Shown here: positions 1-9,279 of the stretch, one piece after another | How the letters are laid out: the number at the start of each line of letters is the position of its first letter | How positions within the stretch are numbered: position 1 is the first letter of the stretch | Assembly: GCF_000160035.2 (NCBI RefSeq) | Contig: NZ_KI535366.1 | Span: 750,170-814,169 of the forward strand | DNA length: 64,000 nt | Source of the DNA: Catonella morbi ATCC 51271 | GTDB lineage: Bacteria; Bacillota; Clostridia; Lachnospirales; Lachnospiraceae | Direction of reading: 5' to 3' | Made by a program: the position numbers and the translations under genes | Notes under the pieces: model-generated | Seen by the model: only the letters and a program-made list of their open reading frames with translations | Databases searched by the model: none | Told to the model about the DNA's origin: nothing

Positions 1-10
1 TCAGATTAAT

Positions 11-60
11 AAAAACGACTGCAAAATCAACTGTTATATACAGTTATCTGCAGTCATTTT
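11..60 (-). terminator. Rho-independent terminator of metA
   Basis: Nested inverted repeats lie just after the metA stop: GACTGCA at 17-23 pairs with TGCAGTC at 49-55, and inside them AACTG at 29-33 pairs with CAGTT at 41-45. Read on the minus strand the stem is followed by a run of T. It closes the rluF-ligA-metA gene string. Confidence 0.75.
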
Positions 61-63
61 TAA

Positions 64-975
64 TTATGATGTAAAATCATAAGGTGTGTTCTGATAAATA
101 TAATAATTTATCCAGTTCGTATAAAGCGTATTCGCATGTGCCCTCCAAGAAAGAGTCGGTCTGTTCTCAGGATTATTTTCAGGATAATAATTCTTAGGAA
201 TTTCTATAGGCAAGCCCTTGCCCTTATCCCTTTTATATTCAGCATCAAGTGTAACTCTGTCATATTCAGGATGCCCCATTACAAAAATCTTGCTTCCGTC
301 TTTCGTCATAAAAAGAAACACTCCAGCATCCTCTGATTCCGCAAGTATAATTAAATCCTCATTATTTGCAATATCTTCTCTTTTTACGCCCGTATGTCTG
401 GAATGAGGTGCATAGAAATAATCATCAAATCCCCTTATTAAAGGTTCTCTTTTATTGTATACCTTATGCGGATATATTCCAAATAGCTTTTCCTCAAACT
501 GATACTTATCCACCCCATAATAATGGTACATTCCTGCCATGGCTGCCCAGCACAGATGCAAGGTAGATGTTACATGAGTTTTAGCCCAGTCCATAATCTC
601 ACAAAGTTCTTTCCAATATGCAACTTCTTCGTATTTTAAAGTTTCTACAGGTGCTCCCGTGATTATAAGTCCGTCATATTTTTTCTTTTCTATATCAGAA
701 AAAGTAAGATAAAATTCATTCAAATGGCTTGTCGGTGTATTTTTACCTATATAAGTTTCAGTTGTCAAAAATGTAATATTTACCTGAAGAGGAGTATTGG
801 AAAGAGCTCTCATAAGTTGTACTTCCGTATCTTCTTTAAGCGGCATTAGATTAAGGATAAGTATTTCAAGAGGACGAATATCCTGTGTCATAGCCCTGTT
901 TTCGTCCATTATAAATATGTTTTCATCTTCCAGTATTTTTTTAGCCGGAAAATTATTTTTTACCTTAATTGGCAT
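64..975 (-). CDS. metA: Homoserine O-acetyltransferase (MetA/HTS family)
   Basis: Activates homoserine by O-acylation, the first committed step of methionine synthesis, in the cytoplasm. The 303-residue protein aligns without gaps to the start of E. coli MetA as I remember it (MPIKV, IRPLEILILNLMP, LSNTPLQV). The nucleophile is Cys142 in TLHLCWAA; the conserved GHPEYD and RGFDD motifs are present. Residue 111 (GAPVE) is Glu, where E. coli MetA has Gly. In this family Glu111 goes with acetyl-CoA rather than succinyl-CoA use, so an acetyltransferase is inferred despite the usual 'succinyltransferase' label. The start lies inside the last 11 bases of ligA, so the two are probably translationally coupled. 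Confidence 0.95.
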   Translation of the reverse strand: MPIKVKNNFPAKKILEDENIFIMDENRAMTQDIRPLEILILNLMPLKEDTEVQLMRALSNTPLQVNITFLTTETYIGKNTPTSHLNEFYLTFSDIEKKKYDGLIITGAPVETLKYEEVAYWKELCEIMDWAKTHVTSTLHLCWAAMAGMYHYYGVDKYQFEEKLFGIYPHKVYNKREPLIRGFDDYFYAPHSRHTGVKREDIANNEDLIILAESEDAGVFLFMTKDGSKIFVMGHPEYDRVTLDAEYKRDKGKGLPIEIPKNYYPENNPENRPTLSWRAHANTLYTNWINYYIYQNTPYDFTS

Positions 976-2959
976 TATTACCTCCTACAAGTTCCAAAAA
1001 TTCATTCTCGCTTATTATTTTAACTCCAAGCTCCTTAGCTTTCTTATTCTTTCCGGAATTAGAGGTTACGTCATTATTTATCAGATAATTTGTTTTGCCT
1101 GTTACGGAACCTGTTACCTTACCTCCCTTACTTTCTATAAATTCTGAAAGTTCTCTGCGGTTCTTAAACTTTTCCACATCACCTGTAATTACAAAGGTTA
1201 GGCCTGCTATAGCATTATTTACTTCATCATCACCCTCCGTATTTTGGTCATTTTCAGCACTTTTCTCAATATGTACTTCAGCCAGTAAATGCTCCAGAGT
1301 TTTAATGTTTTCATCCTTGTTAAAGTATTCTGCAAAGACTTTTGCCATAACCTCGCCTATGCCATCTATCTGCGTAAGCTCCTCTTCTTTAGCCTTTATA
1401 ATCTTATCAAAGTCATTGTTAAAATATCTACAAATAAGCTTCGCTGTTGCAAGTCCGATATTTGCTATTCCCAAACTGTACAGTATCCTGACTGCCGTAG
1501 TTTCCCTTGCCTTATCAAGGCTTTCTATAAGATTGTTATATGACCTCTCTCCAAAGCCTTCCATAGTAACTATCTTTTCTTTATGATTTGCAAGTTTAAA
1601 TACATCACTAAGCTCATGTATCATATTTTCTGCCACAAATTTCTCCAAGGTCATTTCTGAAAGACCTGCGATATTCATAGCATCTCTGCTTACAAAATGT
1701 GTCAGAAGCTTAAGCCTCTTAGCCATACAGTCCGGATTGGTGCAGTAAAGTGTCTGTACTCCTTCCTCATCTTTAAGCTCTGTTTTGCCCCCACATACAG
1801 GGCAGACTGTAGGAACCTCTTCTGCATTACTCTCGGTGAGATTTTCAAGTATCTGTGGAATTATCATATTTGCTTTATAGACCTTTATTCTGTCTCCCAC
1901 CCCAAGCTTCAAGCTTCTCATTATACTCACATTGTGAACACTTGCTCTTGTAACAGTCGTTCCTTCAAGCTCTACAGCATCAAAAATAGCTACAGGATTG
2001 ATAAGCCCTGTCCTTGAAGCTGACCACTCTATTTCACGTAAGGTAGTTTCCGCTGTTTCGTCTTTCCACTTAAAAGCTATGGAATGGCGCGGAAATTTAG
2101 AAGTCCTGCCAAGACTGTTACCATAAGCTATATCATTAAACTGGAGTACCAGTCCGTCTGAAGGAAGGTCGGAAGTTTTTATTCTGTTTTCATATTCTCT
2201 TACTTCCTTTTCAAGATTATCCCTGTTTACTAAAGGATGGTCAACTACCGTAAATCCAAGACTTTCAAGGTAGTTTAATTCTTCTTCTCTGGTCTTAAAT
2301 TTTTCTCCGCCCTCCAAATCCTCATACACTATGAAATTCACATTTCTTTTAGCCGTAACCTCTGTAGAAAGCTGTCTTACAGAGCCACTGCAAAGATTCC
2401 TGGGATTCTTATATTTCTCAGCTACATCAGTAATTTCTTCATTTATTCTATTAAAATCAGAGTATTTTATTATAGCCTCTCCACGCACCATCAGACTGCC
2501 CTTATATGGAATTACCAGAGGGATATTTTCAAAAAATCTCGCATTTTCAGTAACAACCTCACCTATTTCACCATTTCCGCGAGTTAATGCTTCGACAAGT
2601 TCTCCGTTTTCATAGGTAAGTACAATGGTAAGCCCATCAAGCTTCCACATAAGTATACCCTCTTTATCCCCTAAAAATGAAGCAAGTTCTCCGACATCCT
2701 TAGTTTTACTAAGTGAAAGTCTTGGTTCTTTATGGGCTTTTTTAGGAAGTGAGCTTAATACCTCATAACCCACCTTTTTTGTCAGGCTTCCCGCAAGCAC
2801 TATCCCTGTTTCATTTTCAAGTGCTTCAAGTTCGTCATACAGCTTATCGTATTCCGCATTGCTCATAATTTCAGTACTTTCGGCATAATAAGCCTTGGCT
2901 GCCTTATCAAGTACATCTATAAGCTCCTTCATCCTTTGCTTCTTTGAATTTATATCCAT
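965..2959 (-). CDS. ligA: NAD-dependent DNA ligase LigA
   Basis: Seals nicks in replication and repair using NAD+. The 664 residues follow the LigA plan. An Ia-like N-terminus comes first. The adenylation domain follows with Lys106 in KLDG as the AMP acceptor. Then come the OB fold, a four-Cys zinc finger (CPVC then CTNPDC, around residues 390-415), helix-hairpin-helix repeats (GIGEVM region), and a C-terminal BRCT domain (residues ~580-664). The adenylation motif reads KLDGLTIVL rather than the common KVDGLA form, and the signature GE-DVT is GEVVT, so this is a divergent LigA branch, but no catalytic residue looks lost. It lies between rluF (2 bases away) and metA (11-base overlap) in one operon. 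Confidence 0.95.
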   Translation of the reverse strand: MDINSKKQRMKELIDVLDKAAKAYYAESTEIMSNAEYDKLYDELEALENETGIVLAGSLTKKVGYEVLSSLPKKAHKEPRLSLSKTKDVGELASFLGDKEGILMWKLDGLTIVLTYENGELVEALTRGNGEIGEVVTENARFFENIPLVIPYKGSLMVRGEAIIKYSDFNRINEEITDVAEKYKNPRNLCSGSVRQLSTEVTAKRNVNFIVYEDLEGGEKFKTREEELNYLESLGFTVVDHPLVNRDNLEKEVREYENRIKTSDLPSDGLVLQFNDIAYGNSLGRTSKFPRHSIAFKWKDETAETTLREIEWSASRTGLINPVAIFDAVELEGTTVTRASVHNVSIMRSLKLGVGDRIKVYKANMIIPQILENLTESNAEEVPTVCPVCGGKTELKDEEGVQTLYCTNPDCMAKRLKLLTHFVSRDAMNIAGLSEMTLEKFVAENMIHELSDVFKLANHKEKIVTMEGFGERSYNNLIESLDKARETTAVRILYSLGIANIGLATAKLICRYFNNDFDKIIKAKEEELTQIDGIGEVMAKVFAEYFNKDENIKTLEHLLAEVHIEKSAENDQNTEGDDEVNNAIAGLTFVITGDVEKFKNRRELSEFIESKGGKVTGSVTGKTNYLINNDVTSNSGKNKKAKELGVKIISENEFLELVGGNNAN

Positions 2960-2961
2960 AT

Positions 2962-3666
2962 CTACCTCAATTCCTTTATAAGCTCCTCATACTCTTTATC
3001 TGTTATGTTTCTGTAAGTACCTGACTTCAAATTACCAAGCTTGATATTCATTATTCTGATTCTTTTAAGTTTTAACACCTTATAACCAAAGTACTCACAC
3101 ATTCTTCTAATCTGCCTGTTCAGCCCCTGAGTCAGAATAATGTTAAACGAAGTTTTACCCGTACGTTTTAACGTACATTTTCTGGTTATTGTATCTAATA
3201 TAGGCACACCTTCAGACATTTTCTTAAGAAATTCATCATCAAAAGGCTTGTCCACCTCAACCTCATACTCTTTTTCATGGAAATTTCTTGCCTTCATTAT
3301 CTTGTTAGACAAATCTCCGTCATTACTTAGCAGGATAAGTCCTTCCGACTCCTTGTCAAGTCTCCCCACAGGAAAAATCCTCTCAGGATAATTTATGTAC
3401 TCTATTATATTCACATCTTTTGACTTCGGGTCGGCTGTTGTACATACTATTCCTCTTGGCTTATTAAAGGCTATAAGTATTTTTTTAATAACGGGGGTTA
3501 CAAGGTTTCCGTCAACCCTTACTTCATCGCTGTTCTTCACTACCGAACCTAAAAAGGCATGGTTTCCGTTTACAGATACCCTGCCCTCTTCTATAAGCCT
3601 GTCCGCCCCACGCCTGGAGCAGACTCCGGCTTCACTTAAATATTTATTTATTCTAACCGCTTCCAT
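2962..3666 (-). CDS. rluF: 23S rRNA pseudouridine synthase, RluF type
   Basis: Isomerises uridine in 23S rRNA. An S4 RNA-binding domain (INKYLSEAGVCSRRGADRLI) is followed by the RsuA-family catalytic domain with GRLDKESEGL, whose Asp is the catalytic residue. Motifs GVPILDT, QGLNRQIRRMCEYFGY and RIRIMNI match RluF (U2604) better than RluB. ATG at 3666 is taken as start; a GTG two codons upstream (3672) is the alternative. It is the first clear gene of the rluF-ligA-metA string. Confidence 0.88.
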   Translation of the reverse strand: MEAVRINKYLSEAGVCSRRGADRLIEEGRVSVNGNHAFLGSVVKNSDEVRVDGNLVTPVIKKILIAFNKPRGIVCTTADPKSKDVNIIEYINYPERIFPVGRLDKESEGLILLSNDGDLSNKIMKARNFHEKEYEVEVDKPFDDEFLKKMSEGVPILDTITRKCTLKRTGKTSFNIILTQGLNRQIRRMCEYFGYKVLKLKRIRIMNIKLGNLKSGTYRNITDKEYEELIKELR

Positions 3667-3678
3667 AATCACCCATAT

Positions 3679-4539
3679 TTATGCTGATTTGCCGCTTTTT
3701 TTAGTTTTAGAAGAATCGTCCTTATTTTTTTTATCAGCTTTTTTATCTTTATCCTTATTCTTAGAGCTGTCTGTCTCCTCTTCACTTCCTGCCTGTCTGT
3801 TTTGAAGCTTTGTAAAGAAGTCAGCAAGTTTTTTATCATTTTTGATTTCATGTGCAAACTTTGTATTTACATCCGATAACAATGCACTTACATCATCCCT
3901 TTTTATATCTTCATCAATTATTTTCTGAACTTCATCTGCTAAAGGAGATAATATTATCTTAAAATCACCATTTGCATCCTTTCTTACATAAAAACCGTCT
4001 AAACTGGATGCTGCAGTATCTATCCCCTTAATCTTGGTTTCCGTTCTTGCATATACCATCATTGCATCATTTTCAGGACCGTCTATGGTATAGCAATCTA
4101 CAAGCTTTATTGCTTCAAAGTTCTTCATCATCTGCGGCAGTTCTTCAATACCTGCATAATATATGTTATCAACCAGCTTGCCTATTTTATCCTTATCTAC
4201 CGCCAGTCTTGCCTTAAGGTAATCTTCCACAAGTTTATTCACTTCAGGATAGGCATTCTTCATTAAAATACTTACTCCCTTGGCATTATCCGGATTTTCT
4301 GCAGCTATCCCCCCTGAAGATACAGTATTTTGAGCATCAGGTGAGTTCACATCTAAGTTTTCTGTGTCTATAGCTTTTACAGAGCTGTTACTTACTACTG
4401 TAGTATTATCTTTGGTAACTACAATCAAATTATCTGCGGCATTTGAGTCCAACGGCTTTTTTGTAGAAAATACTATCATTCCAAGCAACATCACCGAACA
4501 ACTTGCTGTTATTATCATTTTTTTATATTTAAAACGCAT
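3679..4539 (-). CDS. Uncharacterised membrane-anchored or secreted protein with Lys/Asp-rich tail
   Basis: I do not recognise a family. A positively charged N-terminus (RFKYKK) and one hydrophobic stretch (IITASCSVMLLGMIVF) indicate a signal anchor or signal peptide, so the body should lie outside the membrane. The middle (~residues 75-240) is a mixed helix/strand domain that might be NTF2-like, but that is a guess. The last ~45 residues are a low-complexity tail of Lys, Asp, Glu and Ser. The ATG at 4539 is preceded by GAGG at good spacing, better than the GTG at 4551. It sits 12 bases before rluF and may be co-transcribed. Confidence 0.75.
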   Translation of the reverse strand: MRFKYKKMIITASCSVMLLGMIVFSTKKPLDSNAADNLIVVTKDNTTVVSNSSVKAIDTENLDVNSPDAQNTVSSGGIAAENPDNAKGVSILMKNAYPEVNKLVEDYLKARLAVDKDKIGKLVDNIYYAGIEELPQMMKNFEAIKLVDCYTIDGPENDAMMVYARTETKIKGIDTAASSLDGFYVRKDANGDFKIILSPLADEVQKIIDEDIKRDDVSALLSDVNTKFAHEIKNDKKLADFFTKLQNRQAGSEEETDSSKNKDKDKKADKKNKDDSSKTKKSGKSA

Positions 4540-4633
4540 CACAAACCTCACTTAATAAAAACAATATAGCTTTGGCTATTATACTATTTTTATAACTTTA
4601 ATTCAAGGAATCAAGCTAATATATGAGAACTTT

Positions 4634-4891
4634 CTACTTCTTTTTTCCAAAAAATTCTGCCAAAGGATTTATAGTTTTAGCTTTTTCCAGTATCTCTGTC
4701 TGCTCTTTCATCAGATATTCCTTAAAAATATCAATCTCTTCATCTGAAAATCCTACATTTTTAATAAATACACAGCCCGGAATGATGGCTTCCGCTTCCC
4801 TTTTATCATAATCATCTATAAAACTTATAAATATCTTCTGCCTTCCATCCTGTTTAATCACAGGTGATACTACTATTTTAATATTTTCCAT
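4634..4891 (-). CDS. Small conserved-looking protein of unknown function
   Basis: An 85-residue cytoplasmic protein starting MENIKIVVSPV. The ATG at 4891 has GAGGGTGG five bases upstream; longer in-frame starts lack such a site. It is acidic in the centre (FIDDYDKREAEAIIPG), with a probable C-terminal helix (FKEYLMKEQTEILEKA) and a basic end (FFGKKK). No signal peptide or membrane segment. It stands alone between the gene at 3679 and a divergent regulator. I do not know its function. Confidence 0.7.
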   Translation of the reverse strand: MENIKIVVSPVIKQDGRQKIFISFIDDYDKREAEAIIPGCVFIKNVGFSDEEIDIFKEYLMKEQTEILEKAKTINPLAEFFGKKK

Positions 4892-5122
4892 TGTTTCCAC
4901 CCTCAATATAATCCTTGCCGCAAAACCTGTAAGTATTATAACATGTTTATAATATAAAATCATAGTTGCCAAACTTATTTTTAATCTGTATAATATAATA
5001 TGTAATACTATTAATATTTTAAATTATATTACAGATATTTTACAGAACCTACAGAATATAATTCTTATCAGTCCTGTATTTTAACTTATTTAGATGATAA
5101 ATTGTGTAGAGAGGTTTCAACT

Positions 5123-6298
5123 GTGGAAACAATTAGAATTTCGGTTTTAGGCAAGTTCAGTATTGAATATAATGGCAACATTGTATCTGATGATTTAAAT
5201 CGTTCTCGCAAAATGTGGAATCTTCTTGCCTTTATTGTTATGAATCATGATACTGCAATTACTCAGTCCAGGTTCATTGATTCGTTATGGTCTGATGACA
5301 ACAGCAATCCTATAAATGCTCTTAAAACTCAGCTTTTTCGTACAAGAGAAATGCTTAAGCCTTTGAAACTTGGTGGTGAAGGTTGCATCCTTTCAAGCAG
5401 AGGAGCTTATTCTTGGAATTCTGAGTATGACATTATTTTGGATGCCGAGTTATTTGAAGAGCTTGTTAATGATGCTGAAAATCCTTTACTTTCAAATCAA
5501 GAGCGAATTAATAAATATCTGGAAGCTCTTGAACTTTATAAAGGAGATTTCATACCTAAGCTTTCCGGCGAAGTTTGGACCATACCAATCAGTGCCAGAT
5601 ATCATAGTATCTATCTTGAAAGTGTAAAAAAACTATGTGTCCTTTTAGAAGATGAAAATGATTCTGATACAATTATAAAGGTAATACTTAAGGCCATAGA
5701 AATAGATAATCTGGATGAAAAACTCCACTGCCTGCTAATAATGGCTTATATAAGATGTGATCGTTATAAAGATGCTCTTGACCATTATGATTCTGCTACA
5801 AATATACTGTATAGGAATCTTGGAGTAAATCCTTCTGCTGAACTCAGGACTCTTTACAGTCAGATTATGGATACTCAAAAAGCTTTGGAAACTGACCTTG
5901 CTATAATTCAGGAACATCTTATGGAGAATTCCCTAGATGAAGGTGCTTTTTTCTGTGAATATGGCTATTTTGTAAAAACATACCAGCTTACCAAAAGACG
6001 GCTGGAGCGTTTAGGGCTTTCCACCTATCTATGCCTTGTTACCTTACAGACAGACAGAGGGCAGTCGCCTGACCTTACCAAACTTGACGGTTATATGTCA
6101 AAACTTCTTGCTGTACTTAATTTAAGCCTGAGAACAGGTGATGTCATTTCAAAATATAGCGGTGCTCAATACATACTGATGTTACCTTGTGTAAATTTTG
6201 AAAATGCTGATATGGTTATGAATAGAATTCTTTCCAATTATAAAAAGAAATTCAGAACTGATAAAGTCATATTAAATTACAAAATTAAAGAAGTATAA
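5123..6298 (+). CDS. SARP/BTAD-type transcriptional regulator with degenerate GGDEF-like C-terminus
   Basis: Likely DNA-binding activator. The N-terminal ~95 residues resemble an OmpR-like winged helix (TIRISVLGKFSIEYNG start; SRFIDSLWSD). Residues ~95-240 fit the bacterial transcriptional activator domain, a TPR-like helical bundle (ALELYKGDFIPKL, AIEIDNLDEKLHCLLIMAYI, YRNLGVNPSAELRTLY). The last ~130 residues resemble a GGDEF fold in outline (LRTGDVISKYSGAQYILMLP), but the signature is SGAQY, so diguanylate cyclase activity is not expected. GTG at 5123 is chosen because AGAGAGG lies eight bases upstream; a TTG at 5102 has no site. It is a single-gene unit closed by the 6304 hairpin. Its targets are unknown. 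Confidence 0.8.
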   Translation: METIRISVLGKFSIEYNGNIVSDDLNRSRKMWNLLAFIVMNHDTAITQSRFIDSLWSDDNSNPINALKTQLFRTREMLKPLKLGGEGCILSSRGAYSWNSEYDIILDAELFEELVNDAENPLLSNQERINKYLEALELYKGDFIPKLSGEVWTIPISARYHSIYLESVKKLCVLLEDENDSDTIIKVILKAIEIDNLDEKLHCLLIMAYIRCDRYKDALDHYDSATNILYRNLGVNPSAELRTLYSQIMDTQKALETDLAIIQEHLMENSLDEGAFFCEYGYFVKTYQLTKRRLERLGLSTYLCLVTLQTDRGQSPDLTKLDGYMSKLLAVLNLSLRTGDVISKYSGAQYILMLPCVNFENADMVMNRILSNYKKKFRTDKVILNYKIKEV

Positions 6299-6303
6299 TA
6301 ATT

Positions 6304-6350
6304 CCCTCTTACTATAGGTTTTCCGGTAATATATAGTAAGAGGGATATTT
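6304..6350. terminator. Bidirectional terminator
   Basis: A perfect 13-bp stem: CCCTCTTACTATA at 6304-6316 pairs with 6332-6344. A T run follows on the plus strand, and A-rich sequence suits the minus strand. It lies between the convergent regulator gene and the HD-domain gene. Confidence 0.85.
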
Positions 6351-6355
6351 TTTAT

Positions 6356-6838
6356 TTAAAATCTCATTATAGTCTCAGTTGCAGATGTAAGCTTATCCGC
6401 TATACATACTATAACTGCTTCTCTTGATCTGGGAATCTTTGTCACGGTAAGCGGCCACATATGGCTTTTGATTATATGCTCTTCCCTTTCATCTATTCCA
6501 AAATCACGCTTGGCATTGGCAGCGGCATAACTTGGATGCATAAAACCATGTAATTTTAGGAATTCTTTTAGATTTCTGAATTTAGCCTTTTTCTTATGCC
6601 AGTCATAAAGAAAATAGTCATGTAAAAATGCACCTCGGACCAAGGCTCTCTCATCAGATTTCAACCTGAACATTTTATTTATTTTATAGCTCATAGCCGC
6701 TACTCTGAAACAATGATCATAAGTGGTAATCTTTCCATGCTGAATAAAAGTCCTCATCCTAAGTACGTGTTCATGCTCATGAATACCCTCAAGCAGCCTC
6801 TTAACTTCTTCTTTTATTTTTTCGTTATCTTTCATCAT
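6356..6838 (-). CDS. HD-domain phosphohydrolase-like protein
   Basis: A 160-residue soluble protein with the metal-binding pattern of HD hydrolases: His in TTYDHCFRVA, HD in GAFLHDYFLYDW, a further His in HIIKSHMWP, and Asp in CIADKLTSA. Substrate unknown. Its start overlaps the end of the upstream membrane-protein gene by 14 bases, so the two are translated from one message and may act together. Confidence 0.85.
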   Translation of the reverse strand: MMKDNEKIKEEVKRLLEGIHEHEHVLRMRTFIQHGKITTYDHCFRVAAMSYKINKMFRLKSDERALVRGAFLHDYFLYDWHKKKAKFRNLKEFLKLHGFMHPSYAAANAKRDFGIDEREEHIIKSHMWPLTVTKIPRSREAVIVCIADKLTSATETIMRF

Positions 6839-7634
6839 TCATCTTCCTTATCTTTTCTATTACCGGTAAAGTATTTACAGTTTCCTTAAATTTTTCTGCT
6901 ATCCGTGCCTTACCTGTTGATTTGAATTTCTTCATGCTTTTAAGTGCATGCTGCTGAAGTATACCCATAGTGAGCGAATATTCACTTATCTTATCAGCTG
7001 TAAGCTTCTCGTATACTTCCATTTTATCAGCAATAAACTGCCTCTTTTCTTCTATAATCTGATAAGATGCCTCCATCCTTTCATTAAATTCATTTTCCAT
7101 TTCTTCCATCTTCTTAACTAACTGCGTTAACCCTGAAACCGTAAGTGCCAAATCTGCACCAAAAAATGCTATTAACGCCATTGATATTCCTTCTATCGCT
7201 AAAGGCGGAACATTGGTAAATAATCCAAAAACAAAAGGTGATATATATTTTACCACAAAAATACCTGCTATGCCAAATCCTATTGAAGCAGGCAGACAAA
7301 TCCTGCCATTTATATTTAAAGGCATATCGCTGTAATCCCACCACATTGCATGAAACAGCTTTTCAAGCACATATGAAGTCACATATTCCAAGACTGCACT
7401 TCCCAACATACATATAATAAATATCTGCCAAATTTGGGCTTCATTATTCTTAAATATTAAATTGAAAACCAGAGTGGCAATTATCCCCCCTGTTCCATAT
7501 ATCGGACAAACCGCTCCAAACAAAAAGCCCCTGTTATCCCAATGATGTGTTCTCAATGTACAGTAAATGCTCTCATATATCCAACCCATAAAACTGAATA
7601 TAATAAAGCAGATAAAATACAGGCTTATTACCAT
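6825..7634 (-). CDS. CmpB-type putative ABC-transporter type IV membrane protein
   Basis: An integral membrane protein of 269 residues. About five hydrophobic segments fill the first ~175 residues and carry the family motifs FSFMGWIYESIYCTL, RGFLFGAVCPIYG and YVLEKLFHAMWWDYSD. A charged helical, possibly coiled-coil, cytoplasmic tail (KKMEEMENEFNERMEA) follows. The family is named as an ABC permease but has no demonstrated substrate. It directly precedes and overlaps the HD-domain gene. Confidence 0.83.
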   Translation of the reverse strand: MVISLYFICFIIFSFMGWIYESIYCTLRTHHWDNRGFLFGAVCPIYGTGGIIATLVFNLIFKNNEAQIWQIFIICMLGSAVLEYVTSYVLEKLFHAMWWDYSDMPLNINGRICLPASIGFGIAGIFVVKYISPFVFGLFTNVPPLAIEGISMALIAFFGADLALTVSGLTQLVKKMEEMENEFNERMEASYQIIEEKRQFIADKMEVYEKLTADKISEYSLTMGILQQHALKSMKKFKSTGKARIAEKFKETVNTLPVIEKIRKMNDER

Positions 7635-7650
7635 ATGTCCTCCCTTAAAT

Positions 7651-9110
7651 TTAAGGTTTCCCTACAAATCCTCTGAAATCATTCTGAGTCCTGTTGGCAA
7701 ATTCTATTCCTATAATAGGTTTTTCACCTTTATCAAATCCTAAAAATGTGTATCCCGATATTACTTCAACATGATATATATTTCGGTATCTTCCGTTATT
7801 AGCTGAACCTTCCATAAAGAAGAGGTCTCCGGGTTCAAAAACCATGTTATTTATATTTTCTCCTGACAACCCGCCTTGCACTATTCTGCCATTCGTATCA
7901 TAGAACTTACCCATCGCAGCAGCTGTAGGTGCATAATTTGTGTCCATAATATTAAAACCAAATTTATGATATGCCCTCCAGGCAAGGGAGCTACAGTCAT
8001 AGTATCCTTCTTCCATTCTTCGTGACTGACTGTATCTGCTTTTTAGTGAGTACGCTCTTGCCCATTCTACAACATTTTTACGCATTTCTGAGGTTATTGA
8101 GACCACACAGCCAAAGGTCTTACCGTTTACTTTAGCTGTAATCAGGGTATTTCCCTTTGCCTTTCCTATAACCTTTCCATCAGCACTCACCTCAGCTATT
8201 TCAGGATTTGCAGAGCTCCATTCAATTTTTCCGGCTCCTTCTCCCCTTATTCTGAGCTGATACGAGCCTCCCTCAGCAATCACTACCGATGTAGAAGATA
8301 TTTCATTATCAATTATATTTACATCAAGATTAAATTTCTTTCCGTTTATATCAATGGTCAACACACTGATTCCTGTATTATATACATCTATAGTAAGTAC
8401 ATTTTTTTCAAGATAGGCTGCTATCTTCATATTTAAGTTTGAACTTGCCACACTTATATCTGCATTGTCAGACTCACTGAGCTCAACCTTACTGTTCACA
8501 TCTATCTTGAAACTTGTAACCTCATTATCATAAGCACCTATCTTGGTTCTTTTGGCATTTAGTCTATTCTGCGACAGAGTCACCGCTGTCACATCTGCGA
8601 GATTTTTCTGTATTGCGGACTGAGTCGGAATACTTATGTTATTATTTTCTATAGGATTGTTATTCTGAGTATTAGTCACATCAGATTTATTCTCATTATT
8701 ATTCTTAGCAATATTTGTACCAGTCTTTGCTATCCTTCTTTTTTCTATAATAATATTATAATCTGCCATAAAATTCAGATTTCCCTGTGTGTCCATACCT
8801 GAAATAACGACAGTTGCCAGTCCTTTTTTACTAATCCAATATTTTCCGTTACCAAATTGATACAGATTCTTACCATTCTCCGGTGAATAATAAAAATAAG
8901 ATTGCTTTTTTTCTTATTTTTATTATTTTTCAGTTTTGGTATGAAGGTTACAAAGTCATCTTCTTTTATACGTATTTCTCCCGAAGTTCCGTTTTTTACT
9001 TTTACTATCCTATTTGCTGCCATAACCGAAACAGCCGAATAATTATATATAGCTGCAATAATCATAAACAATAATGAAAACTTTACAACTAATCTTACCT
9101 TTTTATACAT
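7651..9110 (-). pseudogene. Secreted Ig-like/NlpC-P60-like protein, split by a frameshift
   Basis: Two overlapping frames form one gene. The 5' part (from ATG 9110, AAAGGA site) encodes a signal peptide (KFSLLFMIIAAIYNYSAVSVMAA) and ends out of frame. The 3' part (open to 7651) encodes a Big_2-like domain (KIEWSSANPEIAEVSADGKV) and a C-terminal cysteine-peptidase-like domain with YYDCSSLAW (Cys), PGDLFF and IYHVEVISG (His). The switch occurs at a run of seven A on the coding strand (8906-8912). Reading one base back gives continuous sensible protein (YYSPENGKNLYQFGNGKYW). This may be a true mutation, slippage, or a sequencing error. Intact, it would be a ~480-residue cell-wall or peptide hydrolase. 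Confidence 0.75.
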
Positions 9111-9216
9111 CTATAAAATCCTTTCTAAGCAGGCTGTCTATATAATATTTCTTTAAAGCTATCACATTATACCACATATTTGTGTCATTTTTATAAATTT
9201 TTATTGTCTTTTATAA

Positions 9217-9246
9217 GAAAAAAAAGGGTACCCTAAGGCACCCTTC
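9217..9246 (-). terminator. Terminator of rpsO
   Basis: On the minus strand GGGTGCC, loop TTAG, GGTACCC and then a run of eight T; one G-U pair in the stem. It lies 35 bases beyond the rpsO stop. Confidence 0.85.
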
Positions 9247-9279
9247 AGTGTTTGTGTGTTATGTGTTTTACTACTTTTA

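Noticed and set aside
8900-8915. Programmed -1 frameshift on a classical A-AAA-AAG heptamer
   Set aside because: In the upstream frame the run is read AAA-AAA-AGC, so the heptamer is not in the required phase; simple slippage or error is likelier.
8883-9074. A plus-strand frame opposite the frameshifted secreted-protein gene
   Set aside because: It is the antisense shadow of the signal-peptide region.
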